This document shows, piece after piece, positions 26,903 to 34,166 of a stretch of DNA of 64,000 nt. A program made the translations under genes and the position numbers. Under the pieces are notes generated by a model. The model saw nothing but the letters and a program-made list of their open reading frames with translations, was not told where the DNA came from and made no database searches. The DNA is from Alphaproteobacteria bacterium (lineage in GTDB: Bacteria; Pseudomonadota; Alphaproteobacteria; CAAGCB01; CAG-977), in contig CAAGCB010000013.1 of NCBI GenBank assembly GCA_900768185.1, positions 1-64,000 on the forward strand. Direction: 5' to 3'. Every line of letters starts with the position of its first letter. The stretch's first letter is position 1.

Positions 26903-28361
26903 AATCGGGATTGATCCAATCGCCGAAACGTGTGAACTGCCCTTCAAACGATAAATCGACGGTTCCCAGCGATCCGTGACGTTGTTTGGCGATAATCAAT
27001 TCGGCTTTCTTTTCCAAATCGACCAATGATTTTTCCCATTTGCGGTAACGATCGTTAAACTTGTCTTCGGTTTCGTTTTGACGCTGAACGGGAACGCTGT
27101 TTTTAATATAATAGTGTTCACGAAAAACGAACAAAACGATATCCGCGTCTTGTTCAATCGATCCCGAATCGCGCAAATCCGACAACAACGGGCGTTTGTC
27201 TTCGCGTTGTTCGACCGCGCGGCTCAGCTGTGATAGAACCAGAACGGGGACGTTCAAATCCTTTGCCATGATTTTCAGCTGGCGCGTACGTTCCGTCAGC
27301 GTGCGCACCATATCGCCCTTGTAGGACGAATTGGAATCGTCCATCAGCTGCAGGTAGTCGATGACGACCAACCCCAGTCCCTTGGTCGAATCGCGTTTCA
27401 GCGTGCGGCATCGATTTTGAATCGCGGCGACCGTCAGCGCGGGCGTATCGTCAATGAACAGGGGGACTTTTTCCAATTCGCCCGCAAATTCGACAACGCG
27501 GCGGTATTCGTCGGGCGTGATTTTTCCGTTACGCAGTTTGTCGGACGCGATTTGCGTTTCGGTCGACAAAATACGCCCCGCCAGCTGGGACGCCGACATT
27601 TCCAGCGAAAAGAACGCGACGCCTTTGCGTTCCTTGCCTTTTTTAATGTCTTCCATAAAACAGCGGGCGGTATTGAACGCCAGACAAGTGGCAAAAGCGG
27701 TCTTTCCCATACCGGGACGCCCCGCCAAAATCAGCAAATCGGATTTGTGCAGACCGCCCATTTTCGTATCCAAATCGCGAAATCCCGTCGGCGCGCCCGA
27801 AATACCGTCCGGATTTTTACGAGCTTCGGCGACCTCTTGAATCACTTCGGTCAAAGCGGTGTGGAACGGTTGCGGACCGCCGTCAATCTGTCCTTCTGTA
27901 CCCAGTTCGTACAGCTTTTTTTCCACTTGCGCGATTTGCGCGGACGCGTCGCTGTCCATATTCAGGATATAGGCATTGTTGACGGTTTTCGTGCCGATAT
28001 CAATCAACTGGCGGCGCAGATAACGGTCAAAGATCAGTTTGGCGTATTCTTCGGCGTTGATAATGGTGACGGAGGACGCGACCAGATCCATCAAATATTT
28101 GACACCGCCGACTTCGTCTAAAACGCCGCTGTCGGTCAAATAGCCTTTCAGCGTTACGGGATCGGCGGAATGTCCGCGTCCGTGCAGCGTCACGATCGCG
28201 TCGTAAATCGCGGCGTGAACGGGGCTGGCGAAATGAACGGGCTTTAAAAATTCGGACACCCGTTCCAACGCGCTGTTGTTTGCCAGAATCGCGCCCAGCA
28301 GAGCCTGTTCCGCTTCAATGTTTTGCGGCGGCAGGCGAACAGGGACTTCTTCGTTGTTCAT
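26892..28361 (-). CDS. dnaB: Replicative DNA helicase DnaB
   Basis: 489 residues. The N-terminal domain begins PPQNIEAEQALLGAIL; the RecA-like domain has Walker A AGRPGMGKTAFA (about residue 212), SLEMSASQLAGRI, DYLQLM, and QLSRAVEQR. Hexameric fork helicase. No intein is visible. Downstream of rplI, separated by a hairpin. Confidence 0.98.
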   Translation of the reverse strand: MNNEEVPVRLPPQNIEAEQALLGAILANNSALERVSEFLKPVHFASPVHAAIYDAIVTLHGRGHSADPVTLKGYLTDSGVLDEVGGVKYLMDLVASSVTIINAEEYAKLIFDRYLRRQLIDIGTKTVNNAYILNMDSDASAQIAQVEKKLYELGTEGQIDGGPQPFHTALTEVIQEVAEARKNPDGISGAPTGFRDLDTKMGGLHKSDLLILAGRPGMGKTAFATCLAFNTARCFMEDIKKGKERKGVAFFSLEMSASQLAGRILSTETQIASDKLRNGKITPDEYRRVVEFAGELEKVPLFIDDTPALTVAAIQNRCRTLKRDSTKGLGLVVIDYLQLMDDSNSSYKGDMVRTLTERTRQLKIMAKDLNVPVLVLSQLSRAVEQREDKRPLLSDLRDSGSIEQDADIVLFVFREHYYIKNSVPVQRQNETEDKFNDRYRKWEKSLVDLEKKAELIIAKQRHGSLGTVDLSFEGQFTRFGDWINPDFNA

Positions 28362-28389
28362 AACGGATATCCTTTGAAACAGATAAACA

Positions 28390-28424
28390 AAAGCGGGAGG
28401 CTTTGAAAAAGTCCCCCGCCTTTA
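28390..28424 (-). terminator. Terminator between rplI and dnaB
   Basis: A GC-rich stem (GCGGGAGG / CCCCCGC with one bulge) lies 30 bp after rplI on the minus strand, followed by TTTTG. It probably ends the rpsF-rpsR-rplI transcript. Confidence 0.65.
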
Positions 28425-28441
28425 CGAATTCACCCCGTCGT

Positions 28442-28996
28442 TCAGGCGTTGGCGGCTTCGCCTTCAAAAGCGTCGACGACTTCGGCGGCTTCTTGGGCTT
28501 TAGCGGCAGCCTTGGCGGCGGCTTTGGCGTTACGTTCGGCTTCTTCGGCGGAACGGGCGACCGTGACGTTGATCTGACGGCTGACATCGGGGTGCAGAAC
28601 GATGCGAACACCGTAAGAACCGATTTCTTTCAGCGGCTGATCCAAAACGACCTGACGGCGTTCAATGTTGTAACCGGCGTCGCGAACGGCGTCGCGAACG
28701 TCGCGTCCCGTGACCGACCCGTACAGCTGTCCGGTTTCGGCGGCCTGACGAATGATGACCAGATTCAGACCTTCCATTTTGGCGGCGATCTGTTCGGCTT
28801 CTTCGCGGCGTTTCAGGTTGGCGGCTTCCAGCTGGGCTTTCTGAGCTTCGAACAAAGCCATGTTTTCTTTGTTCGAGCGCAGGGCTTTGGCTTTCGGCAG
28901 CAGATAGTTGCGGGCGAATCCGGGTTTGACATGGACGACATCGCCCATCTGCCCCAGTTTTTCAATGCGTTCCAGCAAAATAACTTCCATGGTCAC
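28442..28996 (-). CDS. rplI: 50S ribosomal protein L9
   Basis: 184 residues. Starts MTMEVILLERIEKLGQMGDVVHVKPGFARNYLLP, a clear L9 N-terminus; the long central helix and C-domain follow. The last 35 residues are an Ala/Lys/Glu-rich extension beyond the usual about 149. It is the third gene of rpsF-rpsR-rplI. Confidence 0.97.
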   Translation of the reverse strand: MTMEVILLERIEKLGQMGDVVHVKPGFARNYLLPKAKALRSNKENMALFEAQKAQLEAANLKRREEAEQIAAKMEGLNLVIIRQAAETGQLYGSVTGRDVRDAVRDAGYNIERRQVVLDQPLKEIGSYGVRIVLHPDVSRQINVTVARSAEEAERNAKAAAKAAAKAQEAAEVVDAFEGEAANA

Positions 28997-29005
28997 ACTC
29001 CTTGA

Positions 29006-29242
29006 TTAGTCCATGACATAAGGCAGCAGACCCAGATAGCGGGCGCGCTTGATCGCCTTGGCCAATTCGCGCTGTTTCTTGACGGAAACGGCGGTGATGC
29101 GGCTGGGAACGATTTTGCCGCGTTCGGAAATGAAACGCTGCAACAATTTAATGTCTTTGTAATCGATCTTCGGCGCGTCTTTGGCTGCGAACGGGCAAGC
29201 TTTGCGGCGGCGGAAGAACGGACGGCGTGCTGTGGCTACCAT
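29006..29242 (-). CDS. rpsR: 30S ribosomal protein S18
   Basis: 78 residues. RRPFFRRRKACPF and the core YKDIKLLQRFISERGKI.PSRI...KKQRELAKAIKRARYLGLLPY are diagnostic. Its ATG overlaps the rpsF stop as TAATG. Confidence 0.98.
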   Translation of the reverse strand: MVATARRPFFRRRKACPFAAKDAPKIDYKDIKLLQRFISERGKIVPSRITAVSVKKQRELAKAIKRARYLGLLPYVMD

Positions 29243-29634
29243 TAGAATTCCTCGCTTTCATCTTCATCAAACTTGTCGTCGAATTTTTTGCCGCGACCTT
29301 TGGCGTCTTTACCTTTGTAGGACATCATGGCGGACGGGGCGTCTTCCAATTCTTCGACGCGAACGGACAGATAGCGAATGACGTCTTCGTCAAAGCGCAT
29401 CTGGCGTTCCATTTCGATCAACGCCTTGGCGGGCGCGTCGATATTGAACAGGACATAGTGTCCTTTGCGGTTTTTGTGCATGCGGTAAGCCAAGGAACGC
29501 AGTCCCCAGTTTTCCTTTTTCGTAACTTTGCCGCCGTTGGCATTGATGACGCCTTCAAAACGTTCAATCAACGCATCAACCTGATTGGCGGCAATATCCT
29601 GACGCGCGATGAACACGCTTTCGTATAAAGCCAT
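29242..29634 (-). CDS. rpsF: 30S ribosomal protein S6
   Basis: 130 residues. Begins MALYESVFIARQDI and contains the NWGLRSLAYRMHKNRKGHY segment; the C-terminus is an acidic/Gly-Lys tail. AAGGAG precedes the ATG. First gene of the S6-S18-L9 operon. Confidence 0.97.
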   Translation of the reverse strand: MALYESVFIARQDIAANQVDALIERFEGVINANGGKVTKKENWGLRSLAYRMHKNRKGHYVLFNIDAPAKALIEMERQMRFDEDVIRYLSVRVEELEDAPSAMMSYKGKDAKGRGKKFDDKFDEDESEEF

Positions 29635-29740
29635 AAAAAAATCTCCTTTTGGCTTCTCTCAATTTCGAAAAACGGACGCCCCCCATGGGCGGACGCCTCG
29701 AAACATAGCCGGTCCGTTATCCCGGCAAGGAGTGAACGGA
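29635..29740 (-). promoter_or_regulatory. rpsF leader, possible S6:S18 binding element
   Basis: On the minus strand the leader contains two direct GGCGTCCG copies flanking a GCCC/GGGC hairpin (about 29672-29696). Leaders of rpsF operons often carry a CCG-bearing hairpin bound by S6:S18 for feedback. Only the general look fits; low confidence. The rest of 29740-29940 is AT-rich spacer with nothing clear. Confidence 0.3.
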
Positions 29741-29940
29741 AACTGCACTATATGCGAACATCGTCCGGAATGCAAGGGCTTGATTCGATTTTTCGATTCT
29801 TTTTGCGCGAAACGGCGAGCGGTCTCCGTTTTTCGACTTTTTCGAAAAAAATTGGGATTTTTTTGTCAACTTTCCTCTTTCATTCCGTTTCATTTTAATG
29901 TAAAGTGGCAAGATATCGTTTTGATAAAGCAGGTCTTGCC

Positions 29941-30663
29941 ATGACGTTTGATTTTTCGCAATATACCGAATCCGACTTGATTGCCGAATACAGTGCTTTG
30001 CTGGCGCAACCGACTGTTGACGTCAATGCCTTGCGCGCGCTGGAATCCGAAGCGGTCAAACGCCTGAACGCGTATCTGGCGGGGGCGGAGGAAATCGATT
30101 CCGACGACGCGCCGCTGTTTTACGCTTTTATCAAAGTTTTTTCGGAAACGGACGACGCGACTTTGCGCCTGTGCGCGAAAAAAGCCGAAGCCAAAATCAC
30201 TCCGTTGTTAAAGCAGTTTGACCGCGACGCGGGATTTGACAATTTGGCGGATCTGACGGCGGAAACGGCGGAACGCAACATCGCCGATCTGGATTCGTTC
30301 GAACGAATCGATCCGTTTGAAAAAACGGACGGCGAACTCGTCCTGCCGCAATTCGCGGCGGTCGAACGCGTTTTGGACAACGTCGAAATCGTCGACGACG
30401 ACGGCGCCGCGGATGCGGAATCGGGCGAATCGTTCAAAGAAACGATTGTCGAAACGGCGCGAATCAAAACATATATGCGGCTGTGCGTATCCGAAACCGA
30501 AATTACGCGCGAAACGTATCTGGATTTGTTGCAGACCGAAATGGAAAAGGCGCTGATCGTTTTGTTCATGATGGACAAAACGTCCGACGCTTTGCCGCTT
30601 GACGCCGCAAAAGTCGAACAAATCCATTCCGAATTTCAAAAATTGTTGGACGTCCTTGATTGA
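29941..30663 (+). CDS. Unidentified acidic protein
   Basis: 240 residues from ATG 29941, with AGCAGG upstream. Strongly acidic and helix-rich, no signal or membrane segment. The middle (DDDGAADAESGES) looks disordered. Same direction as the next gene 13 bp on; probably an operon. No family recognised. Confidence 0.7.
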   Translation: MTFDFSQYTESDLIAEYSALLAQPTVDVNALRALESEAVKRLNAYLAGAEEIDSDDAPLFYAFIKVFSETDDATLRLCAKKAEAKITPLLKQFDRDAGFDNLADLTAETAERNIADLDSFERIDPFEKTDGELVLPQFAAVERVLDNVEIVDDDGAADAESGESFKETIVETARIKTYMRLCVSETEITRETYLDLLQTEMEKALIVLFMMDKTSDALPLDAAKVEQIHSEFQKLLDVLD

Positions 30664-30676
30664 TAGGTGAATGCAA

Positions 30677-31678
30677 ATGACCGAATCTGTTAAAAAAGAA
30701 CCTTCCAAAAAGTTGACGCTGCGTAAAAGAACCGTCGAAACGTATGTTTCTTGCGCGGTTCGCGGCATTATGAACACCAAAGCGCGTTTGCGCCAGAAAA
30801 AGGAAAAATTTATCCGATCCGTTCCTTGGCTGAATAAAATCGACCGCAAATGCAGGGCGTTCGATCTGCGTATGGAACGAAAATACGGGCAAGTCTATAC
30901 CAAATTGCGCGACAGCACGAAAAACATAGCCCGCACGGTATTGGCGGCGAAGCTGTTCGGGGTGCCGGGCGTTATCGGCATGTGCGCCTATAAAACATGC
31001 GAAAAGGCGCTGTCCCTGCTGGAACCCGCGCAACAGGCGAAACAGAACGGCGAAATCAGCAAATTATCCGAATATTTTACGCAAAACAAAGGCGAAGCCG
31101 GATTCACGATGACCTCCGGATCTATCAGCATCGCGATGATGGCGTGCGACGTCACGGGCAACTACGCCGCCAAAGGGGCTTTGCGCGTCGGCAAGGCGTC
31201 CCTGCTGATTTCACCCGAAGTCAAAAAGCTGGCGCAAACAACGGGAAAATGGTTCAAAGGCGAAGAATCTTTTGAAGAAGTCCGTCGCGACGCCGCGGTT
31301 TTGGGCATCACGTTCGGAACATATTTTGTTTCCGACGTACCGATGACTCACGGGTCCGGCAAGCCGACGACGGCGATTCCTTTGGCGTCCGCCAAAGATG
31401 AAGGCAAAAAATCCGCGCATGAAAAAATAAACAAATATTTCCGTCAGGTTGCCAAGCTGTTCGCGGCGGGCATTCCCAATCCCGGCGGTATGGTGACGGC
31501 GTCGCCGATCAATCTGGCGGACGATAAAGCGCCCGAATCCGAACCGAAAGCGGCTAAACCCGAAAAGAACAAAACTTCGGATTACAAAAACGAAGTCAAC
31601 AAGCTGTTCGCGGCGGGCGTCGGCAACCCCGGCGGTATGATTACGATGTACGACATCAAAAATCGCAAAACCCGTTGA
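30677..31678 (+). CDS. Unidentified basic protein with a repeated NPGGM motif
   Basis: 333 residues from ATG 30677 (AGGTG is 10 nt away; the ATG at 30671 is too close). Basic N-terminus, a hydrophobic middle (about 145-165). Near the C-terminus the segment KLFAAGIPNPGGMVT is repeated 50 residues later as KLFAAGVGNPGGMIT, separated by a charged linker. The repeat suggests a short binding motif. Family and role unknown. Confidence 0.7.
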   Translation: MTESVKKEPSKKLTLRKRTVETYVSCAVRGIMNTKARLRQKKEKFIRSVPWLNKIDRKCRAFDLRMERKYGQVYTKLRDSTKNIARTVLAAKLFGVPGVIGMCAYKTCEKALSLLEPAQQAKQNGEISKLSEYFTQNKGEAGFTMTSGSISIAMMACDVTGNYAAKGALRVGKASLLISPEVKKLAQTTGKWFKGEESFEEVRRDAAVLGITFGTYFVSDVPMTHGSGKPTTAIPLASAKDEGKKSAHEKINKYFRQVAKLFAAGIPNPGGMVTASPINLADDKAPESEPKAAKPEKNKTSDYKNEVNKLFAAGVGNPGGMITMYDIKNRKTR

Positions 31679-31694
31679 CGCTCTTTTTCCGTAT

Positions 31695-31725
31695 AAAAAA
31701 GGCTCCGTTTTCCGGAGCCTTTTTC
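31695..31725. terminator. Bidirectional terminator
   Basis: AAAAGGCTCCG pairs with CGGAGCCTTTT around a 5-nt loop, with A and T tracts on either side. It serves the convergent genes ending at 31678 and 31727. Confidence 0.88.
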
Positions 31726-31726
31726 G

Positions 31727-32803
31727 TTATGAATCGGACTTGATGCCGTTGCACCTGCGGCACAGCATTTGACAGTTTTCCGCCGTCGTGTGCCCGCCTT
31801 TGCTCCACGGAACGATATGGTCGCCCTGCATTTCGTCAAATGCAAAATGTTTTCCGCATTTCGGGCAGATTCCTTTTTGCCGTTCGTAAGCTTCACGTTT
31901 CATTTTGTCTGAAAACGTGCGCAGACTTAATTTCCGTTCGTCACCGGACAACAGATATTCGTAAATGCCTTTTTTGTTCGTAACTTCCTCGTCTTCCATC
32001 AAATCGGCAATTCGCGGTTCAAAGTCGCCGAAGTTTTGCGTTCCGAACAGGTTATACAACCGCCCCCAGTCAAGTCCTTTCATTTCCTTGCGGTATTTCG
32101 GAAAAACAGCTTGCACCCAGTTGATGACACGCTGAAAATACAGCCACAATTCGGTGGCGTTCGGGGCGTTTTGATGTTGCGCCATATATTCTTCAATATT
32201 GCCCGCGCTGATCCAGCGCAACGCCGTTTCCAAATAATCCTGCCGGACCGGCGCACCGTTCATATACCTGCTTGCCAGATTGGCAGCGACGCAATTTGTT
32301 TTACTGAAATACCTTTTGGCATCGGTCAGCCAAGTTCCCGTGTAATTGGCGTTGCGCAGTTCTTGGTCTGTCAGCTTTTCGCCCGCGATATTGATTGTTT
32401 TAAACCAGTCCAGCCGTTCTTTGTCGTTGCCCGTGCAGATGTAAATCATCAGCGGATAATCCAGTATTTGATTCGTTTCCGTTTCCGTCAAATTGTGAAA
32501 ATACTTGCCGTTAAACGAGTAATCCCCGTTGACGTAAGAACACAGGCTCAGCGTTCTTTGCTGTCCGTCCAGCAGTTCAAAAGTGCCGTCGGCGTTTTTC
32601 GACCAGTACATCACATTCAGCGGAAACCCTTTGAAAACCGTTTCGATGACGGCGTTTCGCTTTTTGTCGTCATAAACGAATTCGCGCTGGTACGGCGGAC
32701 GGATATTCAAATTTCCGCCATACCCGACGACGCCGTTTTCGTCATTGTTTTGATAACCGTTGAAAACATCGCGGACGGAAATTTCACGCAGTTCGATTTT
32801 CAT
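31727..32803 (-). CDS. DUF262 - HNH endonuclease (restriction-like)
   Basis: 358 residues. The N-terminal DUF262 (ParB/Srx-like) domain has PYQREFV (37-43) and the hallmark DGQQRTLSL (79-87). The C-terminal HNH nuclease has CPKCG...GDHIVPWSKGGHTTAENCQMLCRRCN (about 313-353). DUF262 proteins occur in GmrSD and BrxU-like modification-dependent restriction. Its ATG overlaps the methylase stop as ATGA. Likely the nuclease of a restriction-modification pair. Confidence 0.9.
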   Translation of the reverse strand: MKIELREISVRDVFNGYQNNDENGVVGYGGNLNIRPPYQREFVYDDKKRNAVIETVFKGFPLNVMYWSKNADGTFELLDGQQRTLSLCSYVNGDYSFNGKYFHNLTETETNQILDYPLMIYICTGNDKERLDWFKTINIAGEKLTDQELRNANYTGTWLTDAKRYFSKTNCVAANLASRYMNGAPVRQDYLETALRWISAGNIEEYMAQHQNAPNATELWLYFQRVINWVQAVFPKYRKEMKGLDWGRLYNLFGTQNFGDFEPRIADLMEDEEVTNKKGIYEYLLSGDERKLSLRTFSDKMKREAYERQKGICPKCGKHFAFDEMQGDHIVPWSKGGHTTAENCQMLCRRCNGIKSDS

Positions 32804-33813
32804 TGTTTTTTCCTTTTGATTAAAACTCTTGAAAACGTAAATTTTCCTCGAATAGATAAATCTTTTCCGTCATTTCCTTTTCTAAAACTGATGATTTCAA
32901 ATTGTTTCGGATTGTACTTATCCAAAAAGCTGAGCGGTACGCCCATTACTCCGTCATAATCCATCGGAATTTCATTTGTTTTATCAACGTTGATTGCGTC
33001 GTAATTGTCATATTTCGGATATTCGGCGGGGGAGTATTTTTTATATAAAATCAATTCTTCGTTACGTTTTGTCGTTTCTATGTTCGTGAACCAAGAAACA
33101 TTCCCGATATTATTCGCATATTTTTTTCCATCTTTTCCTATAGAAATCAATTTTCCTTGATAATCATCAGGGACTTGAAAAGTTTTAACTTTCGGAGTGT
33201 ATCCCACCCAAATTTTATTATCTTTGACTAATGGAAAAATTTCACGATAACCTAAAGCCGTTTTACATCCTATAACGACGAATTTCTTTTTGTATTCAAT
33301 CAGTTGAGAAATATATTCCCGAAACAGCGAAAACGGCGGATTTGTTACGACAACGTCGGCTTGTTTTAACAGCTCGACACATTCGGCTGAACGGAAATCA
33401 CCGTTTTCTTCCAGTATGCTTAAAGTGTTTTTTCCGTTTTTTATCAGATATTCGACATCGGACAAATCGACCGCGCCGTCATTATTCGCATCAACAACTT
33501 CCGTGATTTCGATTTTGTACGCTTTTTTGCCGTTCATTCTGTCGAACAACGGCAGTTCCCGTCCCATGACGGGCGAACCGGAATAACACGTCGCAATCAG
33601 TTTTTTCAGCTTCAAAAAATTGAAGTTCATCGCGAAATATTTAAAAAAATTGCTTTCATACGGATCGTCGCAGTTGCAGAAAACAGTTTTCCCGTTGAAA
33701 AAGCTCCGATAATGTTTCAGTTCGTTTTCTATATCGGACAGTTGCGTATAATATTCATCGTTCCCGTTGTGTTGCGCTTGATGCAGCTTTGCGTTTCCCG
33801 TTGTTTTAGCCAT
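32800..33813 (-). CDS. EcoRI-like adenine-specific DNA methyltransferase
   Basis: 337 residues. NDEYYTQ (18-24), CDDPYESNFFKYF (48-60) and catalytic TNPPFSLFREY (157-167) match the EcoRI methylase family; NPPF is motif IV of N6-adenine methylases. Residues 108-119 (DANNDGAVDLSD) form an EF-hand/dockerin-like calcium loop, with acidic residues at loop positions 1, 3, 5, 9 and 12. GGGGA lies 7 nt before the ATG, directly after the T-tract of a terminator. Partner of the DUF262-HNH gene. AT-rich relative to its surroundings. Confidence 0.88.
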   Translation of the reverse strand: MAKTTGNAKLHQAQHNGNDEYYTQLSDIENELKHYRSFFNGKTVFCNCDDPYESNFFKYFAMNFNFLKLKKLIATCYSGSPVMGRELPLFDRMNGKKAYKIEITEVVDANNDGAVDLSDVEYLIKNGKNTLSILEENGDFRSAECVELLKQADVVVTNPPFSLFREYISQLIEYKKKFVVIGCKTALGYREIFPLVKDNKIWVGYTPKVKTFQVPDDYQGKLISIGKDGKKYANNIGNVSWFTNIETTKRNEELILYKKYSPAEYPKYDNYDAINVDKTNEIPMDYDGVMGVPLSFLDKYNPKQFEIISFRKGNDGKDLSIRGKFTFSRVLIKRKKQ

Positions 33814-33824
33814 AAAAAAATCCC

Positions 33825-33848
33825 CAAAAAACCGCCATAAAAGCGGTT
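33825..33848 (-). terminator. Terminator closing structured RNA copy 2
   Basis: AACCGC (33830-33835) pairs with GCGGTT (33843-33848) and is followed on the minus strand by T-rich sequence. Only about 11 nt separate it from the methylase ATG, leaving no room for a separate promoter. Confidence 0.75.
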
Positions 33849-33849
33849 C

Positions 33850-34086
33850 GGGGAGTTGAGAAAATCACATAGTACAATGATCCTTTTGACCTTTAAAGTT
33901 GTCCGTGGGACGACTTTTGAACATACGCCAAAAGCTCCCCAAACCATTGTCAGATTTGGGGATATCTTCCGCATTTGCATTCACGCAAAACGGATTACGG
34001 CGCATATCTCGCACCGGTACTATGAGAGCTTTCTCACGGCTCCGCGCCCGCTCAGGCACTTTCCGCGCGAACCGATTTCACGCGAA
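33850..34086 (-). ncRNA. Structured RNA, copy 2
   Basis: Same element as copy 1 in the same orientation. 5' hairpin CGCGTGAA/TTCGCGCG (34064-34084), conserved GTGCCTGAGCGGGCGCGGAG core, long-range helix 34017-34025 with 33865-33875 (different bases from copies 1 and 3), hairpin CCCCAAA..TTTGGGG (33937-33961), and 3' CTCCCC (33850-33855) that could instead pair with that GGGG(AG). Ends in a terminator right before the methylase gene. Starts about 35 bp after the mnmG terminator. Confidence 0.75.
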
Positions 34087-34118
34087 CAAAATCAGGATAT
34101 CCGAAAAGCGGGCAAAAG

Positions 34119-34145
34119 AAAAGCGGCAAAATCACCGCCGCTTTC
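34119..34145 (-). terminator. mnmG terminator
   Basis: AAAGCGGC (34120-34127) pairs with GCCGCTTT (34137-34144); the minus strand continues CTTTTGCCC. 22 bp after the mnmG stop. Confidence 0.75.
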
Positions 34146-34166
34146 CGTTGTCGTAATTTATTCAAT

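Noticed and set aside
33729..33980. Short minus ORF similar to one at 17899-18135 (shared KVVPRT.LKVKRII)
   Set aside because: The similarity comes from the structured RNA element; the third copy does not keep the frame, so it is not a protein family.
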